In this document: one piece after another, positions 55,294 through 64,000 of the stretch
How the letters are laid out: each line of letters starts with the position of its first letter
How positions within the stretch are numbered: position 1 is the first letter of the stretch
NCBI GenBank assembly: GCA_902805475.1
Contig: CADCSX010000002.1
Coordinates: 1,612,001 to 1,676,000, forward strand
Reading direction: 5' to 3'
DNA length: 64,000 nucleotides
Source: Entonaema liquescens
Lineage: Eukaryota > Ascomycota > Sordariomycetes > Xylariales > Xylariaceae
Notes under the pieces: model-generated
Database searches by the model: none
What the model saw: only the letters and a program-made list of their open reading frames with translations
What the model was told of the DNA's origin: nothing
Translations under genes and position numbers: made by a program

Positions 55294-57065
55294 TTGTTCA
55301 AGCCGCTCCTTGAATTTACTTTAGCCCCCTTCTCGGGCAATACGTACACCACGGCAATGGGTCTGGATCTTTCATGATTATACACGCGTCATGACTGCCG
55401 ACTTGGCGATTCTCACCACTTCGACTAGAAGTACTCTGCTTCCCTGAATACCTAAATATGCCTTTACCTACTACCCCACGTCCCCGTTATTGCCAATTAT
55501 TGCACAGGAGGATAGACGGCGGAGATACTTGAGGTTAGACAGATTAACCTGGCTCGCTGCGGTAAAACAGGTCTGGTGTCTGGGGCATACGTGTGCTTTT
55601 TATACTTACAGGATGATATAGCGCAGCATTTCGGGGTCGGATATGAAACGAGGATTCTCGCGGACGCCATCTCTCCTTTTTCGAATCTCTGCTCCATTCC
55701 TTTTTGTTTTTCCAAAGTTTTCACTCTTTTCCTTTCTGCACACGACTGTATTAGGGTAGTTTGAAACCGACCCCGAGCTGGGCGGGAATATCATAGAAGG
55801 GCACATATCAAGCGTCGTAAACGAAGATAGCCCCGGACTTTTTCTGAAAGACTAAGCGTAATATAGTCGCACATTTTTGAATCAGTAAACGAATGATACC
55901 AACAAGAATAGAATAGGGATGGTTCCCAAATATATATACTATGGGATACATCGGTGTCTGTTCGTTTGTTGATTGTAGGTGGCGACTGTTGTAGAGAAAT
56001 TAATGTGATTTGTCTTATTCGAGAGCGGCAAATTTAACATAAAAGTACCTAAGCTACACATTTAAATACCTACTTAGTATTATAGGCCACAGTAATCATA
56101 CGTTGCAAATAATTGATTCGAGTTGGGCAAATAATGGTATAAGGTACCTAAATAAGAAAAGTTTTAGGAGGCCGTATCAAAAGGGGGAGACAACCTAGGG
56201 AAGACAAGAAGTAGGTCATAGTATTTCTTAAACACTAGGTCTAATCAAGAGGCCAGGGAATATCTACCGAGGTATCTAGGTATCCGTTAAGCTTAGGGAA
56301 AGAGAAATAATATTAAGACATAGAAACTATCTAGAGACATTATTCCAAATCACAGGTTGGAGAATCTCTTAACCTAGTACTTCCTTTACTCCTAAATACA
56401 TACAAACATGTCTGCGATATTACTAGTACAATGCTCCATCAACGGGACATATAAATACATACTGCACACTGCACATGGGTACGACAAGACACCATCACGC
56501 TAATCAACTTGGCACTCAACAACTCGTGGGACTATTCGTCCATCCATCTAAGTAATAACTGCGAGGTCATAGCATATTCATTCATAACTACCTGCGTAAC
56601 CAGCAGTGCGAGTAGCGAATGCACTTCCCCTTTCCCCCACACTTTTTATATCATATCCACCCACTCACTCATCGCAAGCGAATCTCAAAACATAAATCTC
56701 GACAGCGAGGAACCCCACAACTTAACCCACAGCTACTCGCTGATTGTTTCGCTTCCCCTCCCATATCGCGGGAAAGATAATTTTGTTTTGTGAAAGGAAA
56801 AAAAGAGGCAGTTCGAATAACTAAATCCGTGATAGCCCTATTTTGGAAAACAGAAAAACACAGGCAAGAAAAAGAAGAGAAAAGGAAGAGAGAAGAGGAT
56901 AAAAACAGTGCCGCGTGGCTTAATCGACACCAATAAACTTCGTACATCTCGTCAAACGCCGTGTTGTCCTTCCTTCCTTCCTTCCTTCCTTCCTATGTAC
57001 ACCCTCCCTCCTATACACCTATCTTCCGTTCACTCATCACTTATCTTTCTTTCCTCTAACTTGCT
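55294..57065. other. Convergent 1.8-kb intergenic region
   Basis: 3' flanks of the SET gene (+) and pacC (-). Holds a TTCC microsatellite (about 56968-56994), AT-rich DNA at 56030-56340, and short non-protein-like frames (55497-55806, 56509-56947). Confidence 0.5.
56968..56994. repeat. (CCTT)n microsatellite
   Basis: About 6.5 tandem tetranucleotide units in the probable 3' UTR region downstream of pacC. Confidence 0.85.
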
Positions 57066-59004
57066 TTACTGTAGCGGCAGCGCCGGATACGCCGGCTGAC
57101 TCGGCGGCCTCGTTGGTGAATCGACATCCATATCACTCGCACCCGACGGTGGCGCCGACAAAGCGGGGGACTCAGCATCGTAATCCTTACGCTTGATGCG
57201 GTCAATGACGTACTCGCGGAGGTACTCGATGACGCGTACGTTCTCGAGCCACGCCTCGTACGCCTGGTCCTCGCGCGCCTCGGCGCTAGCCTCCGACTCT
57301 GCGGAGGGCGAACTGACGGCCGAGATAGCGGACTCGGATGCGCGGGGAGTGGAAGCAGGATCACGGTCGAGGTGAGGTCGGGGACCTGCGCTGGCGCGCT
57401 GCAGCATGCCGCCTGAGTACCGGCGGCGAGGATCAGGGTCGAACGTGGGGCCGAGTGTCGATGTTGTGGATTGGCCGGGGTAGCCAGATGTGACGGCGGG
57501 GAGAGTCGGGTACAGAGCTGACGTAGTCGAGCTATGACGCGTAGAGGGCGATAAGCCGGAGGAAGAAGCACTGGGCGAATGTCCGGAAGTATAGGACATG
57601 GAACTTGACGGGGGCGTCACAGCTGGGGTGCCGTTCGAGTGGGTCGAAGAAACGGCAGTTAAGGGCGAAGCTACGTGAGCGGCCGAGTACGCGTTATTTG
57701 CCATGGCGGACTGCGGTGGCGCTGCAGAGTGCGGTGGGGATTGGCTGTGACGGAAGTTCAAGGGGAGGTAGTGCGAGCCGGGTTGGTGGACTCCGGCGGC
57801 GGCGGCTGTATTAGAGCTCTCATACACCGTGCTCTGCATCTGCTCGAGGAGCTGATCGATCTGGACAAGGTCGCTCTTAGTGCGGACGTTCGGCATAGGG
57901 GGCAATGAATAGTGCTGTTGGTACGGACCATGGCCAGCGGGTCCATCGACAGTCATGACACCCGGACTCGGGAGATACTCTGCTCCGAGGGAGCCGGAGT
58001 GAATAGGGAGGACTCCGTGCAAGGGCAATAGCCTCTGTCCAACTTGGGCATATGAGTTCGGATCAAGCTGCCTACGCTTGGCGTCTCCGAAGAACTCGTT
58101 AAGTACGTCGTAGGTACGCTTACGGTTGTCATAATCAGCAGAGGCTTGGTAGCCCATATGGTCACCGCGACCACCCATGGGTTGGTAATACATGGGACCT
58201 CCAAAGGAGGTTTGAGGGTGATGCTGATAGTAACTACTTGGGTGGCCGGCGGGATGAGGCGGCTGACCAAAGGCGGCCGAGTTAGTACGGATCTGCCCAT
58301 TGTGATCATAATAACTAGATGGAGCTATGAGGCAAATTAGCCTCTAATTGAGGAATTAGGAGGGGATTCGAACTGAAAGAGGGATACATACCTTTTCCTT
58401 GAGCTCGGTAGCCTCCGTTCATGGGGCCATGCTGGTCAGGAGAGCGGACAAGGACAGAATCATCTGCGTGTGTCTGTAATGGGAATTAGTACTGAGATAA
58501 AAGTGACAGATACACATTTACAGAATAATATATCACATACCTTGACATGCTTCTTTAAATCCTGAGGACGCTTGAAGGACTTTCCACAGAAGTCGCATTT
58601 ATGAGGCTTTAAGGGAACATGAACTCGGATATGCGATGTGATATGATCTCTCTTGACAGTAGTAGTCTTACACTGATTCCACTGGCAAGTTAAGTTAAGA
58701 TTGTTTGTAGATTTGCGACCGACATGCTTCTCGCAGATATGCTCCTAGAGTGGTATTAGTTGAGTTCTACAGAGCAATAATTGTACTCAAACGCAATGTT
58801 GTCAATTAAACTTACGTAGAGAGTTTCAGCTGAACCGAACTTTTCACTGCATCCAGTCCAACGGCACTGAAGGGAATCATCTTGGGCCGGTGCGCTAGAT
58901 TGTGAAGTTGCGGTGGTAGCAGTTGAAGGTGCTGGTGTGGTGCCGTTAGAGGCCGAGCTCTCGCCGCCCGATTGGATCGGGTTGCTCTCAGGTGCTGCCG
59001 ACAT
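57066..59004 (-). CDS. pacC: pH-responsive transcription factor PacC (Rim101)
   Basis: Zinc-finger regulator of ambient-pH responses, activated by proteolysis at alkaline pH. Four exons, 59004-58816, 58744-58541, 58473-58392 and 58324-57066, total 1734 nt (577 aa). Three C2H2 fingers match PacC in sequence and order: finger 1 CRWTGC...HICEKH (C47, C52, H65, H70), finger 2 CQWNQC...HIRVH (C83, C88, H101, H105), finger 3 CDFCGKSFKRPQDLKKH (C113, C116, H129, H133). Introns interrupt finger 1 and fall right after finger 3's helix. Downstream is MYYQPMGGRGDHMGYQ, then YDNRKRTYDVLNEFFGDAKRRQLDP (nuclear-localisation-like and processing-box region), a Ser/Pro-rich middle, and a C-terminal helix VRVIEYLREYVIDRIKRKDY that in other PacC proteins takes part in the closed conformation. 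The upstream DNA carries many GCCAAG PacC sites, suggesting autoregulation. Confidence 0.95.
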
Positions 59005-62000
59005 GGTAGATCTATTACACGTGATATGACGGAAAAACTCTGGCGTTATAATTCCCGTCACTTGATTGTTGAGTGTGGTGAACGGAAAAAAAAAAAAAAG
59101 AGGGTTAATCCGTAAGGAAGAATCTCGGGTAAAGTGTGGCCTTCTTCTCTGGGCTTTTGGCGGTACCTAAGTACGTTATTGGTTGTGGTCTTGGCGGTCC
59201 CAGCTCACCGACATGTGATGTGACTAACGGATGCGGTAATGTCTAAAACGGGAAAAGGTTCCTTTTCAATAGTGGAATAAAATAATAGAGCCTTAAAGCA
59301 TTGGTGTGCACTGAATACTAGAAACCATTCAATGCTTTTTCTCAAGCTCAAGCACCAAAAACAAAAATATTAAGATTCGATTCCCAAAGGAGCAAAGGGG
59401 AAAGAAGCCAAATATTTGTTTTAGGGAGAGAGAGGAACGTCTGGTTTATGTAAATGGAGCGCCGTGCTTGCTCCTTATTATGGACGTTTGACCTTGGCGA
59501 TATCGAGGCGGAAAGTCTTGGCAATGGGTCTTGGGTGTAGCGGGTGACCGTTGTTGATTGGTTTAAGGGAAATGGGGGCAAACGAGTCAGGTACCTTATG
59601 CCGAAAGTGACTCGATCAACACTGCATAGTGACTACCAAGACCGAGTCACCCCTCCTCAGTAGTGACTTCCGTGCCAAGCTCTTGGCTTTACCTTGGCGC
59701 GTCTTGGCATTTGATGATTGTCTCGACATATCTGCCCAGAAATGCACCAAAAATGCTTACAGATGCTTGGGAAAAAGCTTGGAAAACCCTTGGCCGCTGG
59801 TTCCTCCTGCGCCGAGACTTGACTGCGCCCACCTTCTTCCATTTTCTTAACAACTTTGGCAACTTTAGCAATTTTCTACTACTGTTTTTTACCAATCGTC
59901 CGCCCTTTTGCATAATACAATAATACAATAATCCTAACTACCTATTTCTTACACATACTATACATAACCTAGAAGCTCATCATTCATGATCATTGCCCTA
60001 TTACGTACCAGAGTACTACATGAGATGACTTTCTTATCTAATGAGTAGCTAATAACTTGCTTGAATCGTCTTAGAAGCCATTCCTGTCGTATTCCGTTAC
60101 CAGTTCCGTGCCTTTTCCATTGAGTAGTAATTTATTAAAATCGGCATCTCATATCCGTGAACCGACATTTGATCTCGGGGGCTAGACTATTTAGAAATCC
60201 ATCCATACACCACTTATATACTTTGTGTCTACTAGTAATACTTGGTTTTCTCTCTAGGCATCTTCTCTATCTTCTCCCCTTCTCCCCTTTCCCCCTTTCC
60301 CCCTTTCCCCTTTTACCTTTTAATCCCATCACTTTTCTCATACATCATATCATACATAAGAAGTTAGCTAAGGTACTCCTTGACTTCTACGGCTCTATGA
60401 ATAGCCTGCTTTACACCCTCTTGTGATTGCTAACCCATCCACTTCCATTCTTCCGATAGTATAGAAACCAACCCTTTATAAACATTGCTATCGGTTATGA
60501 CGGCGGACGGAAAGTCTTGGTATCTCTTGGTATTCTGAACATGGTGTTCACTTTAAAGGGGCAGTTTACGTTCCGCCGGAGGCCAAGCCTTGGTCTTCCT
60601 CTCCGCCCGCCAAGTTCTTGGCCATGCACTCGTTAACTGCTTCTACCATATCGGCAACGAGAGTACCAAGTACGGAGAAACGACATGTCAACTGTGCCTG
60701 GTTTATATCTGATTCGTTTGGATGTTGAACAATCTAGGTTGATTCCTCAGGAAGTTCAAAAAGCTTACTGCTTCTGTGGCACAGCCTCGTCCCGAACGAC
60801 CAAAAGATGAATTGACCAACTCAGCGAAGACAAGACGTAGAACTTGGTTTTGTTTTTTACTACGTTTGGCATTGGAGCCGTAGAATGCCGCACCTAAGAA
60901 ATTGGCCTCATATCGAACCATTTTCTGTTCGGTGAAGACTTGATATAATATCAATTACCATCTCGTTTTCATTCGCACTTCGATTAGCTTTTCCTAATTG
61001 CAACCCAAGAGCATCCTCCTTTGCTCTCCCTTACTACCGTAACCATCTGATCTGACTCAGCTGGCCTTTACGTTATCTAGATGAAATCTCTTATGTGGCA
61101 TGCGTCCTCTAGATCTTGCGACCGGACGCCTCTTGCAGATGATGATGACAGCTGAATTGCCATGTGTCACTAGCATTTTTCTAGCACTTTACCGCTCTTA
61201 CCAATTACCTTTTACCCGCGTTGATGATCTCAACACTATCTTAGTAAGAATTTTCGTGCATTTGGTGCTGCTGCTCTATCAAGCAAGTAAAATGTAAAGT
61301 TCAATATGCTTCTGGTCGTGTGCTAGCTGGACACACAACAAGTAAGAGACATGGATGTTAAGTTTTTCCTAAGAGATTATCCCAACTCTGTTTAGACTTG
61401 AACCCAGTTCATTTAATGCATTTCGGATTTCCGGGAAGTTTACGAAAGGGTAATTCGAGCTTGAATTAGCAGTAGCAAGTCCAAGACGTCAATGATATAA
61501 GGCCGGCTTGGTAACTATTCGAGCAATTATAGCTCCCGATTGGTATAAGGCTTTCACCCTTTACGGCGAAACCGAATTGGGCTGGAATAGTACACCGGGG
61601 CCAATACCACCGAATTTGCTTCCGTCTCGGTGAAGTGTCTTGGTGACGTGCTAATCTTATACTCTTGCTCAATTATGAATAATGATATAATACCGTCTAT
61701 TAAGCCTCACTTGACTTGATTAGGCGATCTTCACTAGTCACATATAGAAGACTAGAGAATTGGACAGTCACATGAATATGAAGGTATTTAATAAAACCGA
61801 GAAAACAACAAATGCTTAACTCAAGAACACGAAAACACATTCTCCAAGGATTATCTTCATGTTGAAACTAGCTCGTGGAACTTATATATAAAATCTCGAC
61901 AAGATATTTCCCATGCTAAAGTGATGTATATAATTAGTGCGCGATGCGATGAAAATCGATTCCCATGCTGTCGCTAGTTTCCGCGTAGAACATATCCACC

Positions 62001-63332
62001 TGTCAAAAAGGTATCAAGATCAACCAGACACTACACTATACGTCATAGAGTCTAATCATATATACTAAAGGCCTGTCCAAATGAAAAATCCTCATTGATA
62101 TCCCGTTTCCCCTCGAATTCTAGAGAAAATACCACGTCGTGAGATTTGTTCTGATTATTCGTCCTAACCCTAGGGGAGGGTACTGTAGTTACAAGAACCT
62201 CAAAATCAAAGATTCTGTGTTGACATGCCTCGTTTAGCTCTCACCACAAGAAGGCACAAGACACAATTATGGGTTGGATGATTGGTGCTCTCATTTTATT
62301 TTTGAGTGGTGATAAACCGCGGAGCTAGAACGCTGCTAATCCAACTATCCTCCAAAAAGGGGGTATTTGTCTTTTCCCTCCTCTTTACACCAACCGAGTG
62401 CGTTTTCGCATGCTGTCGACAATACGACAAGACCAATGTTGTTCGTCCGTTAATAATATAATACGCCGCGCGACGAGTTGCCTTACAGATGTTTAACTCG
62501 GCTCCTATTCCTCACTACCAATTTGCTGCCAATTTTGGCTACACTCCGTCTATCCAGGTAAACAATATCAACACCCTTAACCCTAACCCTCTCCTGCCCA
62601 TCTTTTTCGCGTACGGAATCATCCGTTAATTAAAATATGCTAATCCAGGCTCTTGCTAGTATATGAAGCAAGTGCAGTTGTTGTTGGTGCCCGTTAACCA
62701 TCGAACGAGTCGTATTCTGCTCCTTTGCAGGTGCTGTTGAAGCAGGGGGGTATTTTCTGCCAGCGGAAAATAGGGTGATTAAAATCGAATATTTACGTCG
62801 CAATGGGGTATAATTTTCAAACGAGGATACTGTCAAAGGCACCTGGCACCGAGCACACGAGGCCTAACCTAACCACTGGCTCAAGGTGACCATATTCCTT
62901 GGGTTGATGCCGGCAAGCTCCGATAACGTATATCGGGTACATTTGCCGCAAAATTCGTGAATCGCGTAGCAACTGGGGAAAAAAAAAGAGGAAGACGAAA
63001 GCAAAACTCCGAACCGCCCACAACCGCGGAGATGCGACCCCTAAGGCTGAGCTTATCCATGCAATATGCCGCCGACACGAACAATGTTCCAAAACCGTGT
63101 CATCTTTAAGAGTGGAAATGATGGGAAGCCTCTGATTGTCCACGAGAATCAGAAACGCCGGACGTTGGACGCCGGAAATATGCCGGATAATAACAATAAT
63201 GGTGATCGAGGTGAATATCCACCACGATAAAAAATGGCATAATGCTAACCAGCCTGGCCAGCCCGGTCAACAAAACAAACTAGGTCCACCCGAGCCGAGA
63301 TGTCCCCTGAAACGCCGCCCATGCTAGATTAT
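59005..63332. other. 4.3-kb upstream region of pacC
   Basis: Contains the PacC-site cluster (59190-60622), a polypyrimidine tract at about 60270-60320, and no gene that I can support. Open frames at 60157-60426, 60703-60954, 61466-61672 and 62817-63143 are not protein-like. An ATG at 62489 opens a short peptide (FNSAPIPHYQFAANFGYTPS) that could be a first exon, but no continuation is found. Confidence 0.45.
59190..60622. promoter_or_regulatory. Cluster of PacC-type GCCAAG sites upstream of pacC
   Basis: Eleven exact GCCAAG/CTTGGC hexamers start at 59190, 59493, 59517, 59674, 59682, 59693, 59703, 59789, 60582, 60609 and 60617, matching the established PacC consensus GCCARG. About 0.7 would be expected by chance in this length at even base composition. 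Two pairs form the identical inverted arrangement GCCAAG-NN-CTTGGC (59674-59687 and 60609-60622). The pacC start codon is at 59004, and no other gene lies nearby on the right, so pacC is the natural target. Confidence 0.7.
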
Positions 63333-63991
63333 TTATACAGAACCGAGTTGTAAAAGCGCCTGAATTGCCTCGCGCTCTTGTGCATCCGATGATGCTGCCA
63401 ATGCATCCAAGTCGATATTATCGAGACGTGGCTCCCGAAGCATGCCTGTGTTGCCGGAGAAGGACCGGAAACCGCAAGAGTTATATACATGGGAAGGGTA
63501 GTGTGCACCTTGACGGGCCTCGGCCGGATTCGAATACGATGCGGCCCGTAGTGCGGCAGCTCCTACAGCTGCCCAGTCTTCGTCGTCTGTGGCATCTTCC
63601 GGATCATCATTCATGATCATATCTTCATCGTCGGGTGCCGAAGAGCAGGAAGCCGAAGCGGGTCCATCTAGAGAGTCGAGGGACATTTTATCAGCCTCAT
63701 TCTCCGTCATGGTCACGTCCCGGTCATCATGGGAAAAAGCTGCCGAGTTCCCATTGCTAATTGCTCGTGCATTCAAGCGGGACCGGTCAGCATTCCACCC
63801 TGCGCCTTTTGAAATTGGTATACTGGTGGGAGGGATTCTAGAATCGCCACGACCGACGGATTGTCGAGACACCGCATCTCGAACAGCTTGACCCCGTCGC
63901 CTAGCGTCCCACCGACCCCATCCAACCTTTTGGAATTCCACGTCACCATCGACTCCACCACCTTCGACACCGTGCCCTTGTCCACGTCCTT
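63333..63991 (-). CDS. Unrecognised protein, C-terminal portion (continues beyond the window)
   Basis: The last exon of a minus-strand gene cut by the right edge. A 3' splice-site-like CATTAG at about 63992-63997 (read on the minus strand) opens a frame KDVDKGTVSKVVESMVTWNS, then GGTLGDGVKLFEMRCLDNPS and VVAILESL. A one-base shift near 63826-63834 (a CCCTCCCACC run on the minus strand) is needed to enter the frame that carries the rest: PTSIPISKGAGWNADRS, an acidic low-complexity region (DDEDMIMNDDPEDATDDEDW), and the tail REPRLDNIDLDALAASSDAQ with EREAIQALLQLGSV. No domain recognised, so no function is given. The tail frame alone is open from 63333 to 63941. Exon start and frameshift are inference. 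Confidence 0.45.
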
Positions 63992-64000
63992 CTAATGCTG

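Noticed and set aside
62489..62560. ATG followed by FNSAPIPHYQFAANFGYTPS and a GT donor-like site
   Set aside because: Looks like a first exon, but after the nearest acceptor the frame stops within five codons, and no later exon could be found.
62574..62592. CCCTTAACCCTAACCCTCT, telomere-like
   Set aside because: Only two CCCTAA-like units; too short to call an interstitial telomere.
1..64000. CRISPR arrays, bacterial-type operons, insertion sequences, rRNA genes
   Set aside because: None seen; the window is eukaryotic with spliced genes, and no regularly spaced direct repeats or rRNA motifs were found.

Overview
The window is nuclear DNA of a filamentous ascomycete (Pezizomycotina; probably Sordariomycetes, with Xylariales my best guess from intergenic texture, not proven). 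The evidence is short GT-AG introns (about 40-100 nt) with CTAAC/CTGAC-like branch points, single-copy fungal housekeeping genes (prefoldin 3, Sec14, Mis14/Nsl1, Rpt3, Lst7/folliculin, Tip41, Swc5, PacC), long AT-richer intergenic spacers full of TACCTA/TAGGTA motifs, and two transposon-like islands driven almost to pure A+T, as expected from repeat-induced point mutation (RIP).

Layout. 0.6-8 kb: prefoldin subunit 3 (+), Sec14 (+), Mis14 (-), a Methyltransferase_16-type lysine methyltransferase (-). 8-15 kb: a long spacer, a small unrecognised three-exon gene (-), and Rpt3 (+). 15-25 kb: folliculin/Lst7 (-), then about 8 kb without a recognisable gene that carries a 614-bp terminal-inverted-repeat element with a perfect 9-bp target duplication (Mutator-like). 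25-28 kb: a DUF427 protein (-) and a protein tyrosine phosphatase (-). 30-39 kb: a small hypothetical gene, an intron-containing tRNA-Ile(AAT), an alpha/beta hydrolase, a 2.3-kb RIP-destroyed element with terminal inverted repeats, and a GMC oxidoreductase pseudogene with four in-frame stops. 40-43 kb: a tandem pair of divergent paralogues built from repeated C-x(2,4)-C-x11-C-x2-H modules plus a ubiquitin-interacting-motif-like helix; this is the most novel protein-level signal in the window. 43-51 kb: an acidic/basic low-complexity nuclear-type protein (+), Tip41 (-), Swc5 (-), a MAPEG protein (-), a CsbD-like small protein (+). 53-59 kb: a SET-MYND methyltransferase (+) and PacC (-), the latter with a dense cluster of its own GCCAAG binding hexamers upstream. 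The right edge holds the C-terminal part of an unrecognised protein (-).

Functionally most genes are independent housekeeping loci; I see no biosynthetic cluster. A cross-cutting observation is that several conserved genes (Rpt3, the phosphatase, the acidic nuclear protein twice, the SET protein N-terminus, the edge gene) need a one-base insertion to read through. All are apparent single-base deletions, several in C or G runs, which points to consensus errors rather than biology. Exon coordinates were derived by eye from splice signals and reading-frame continuity.
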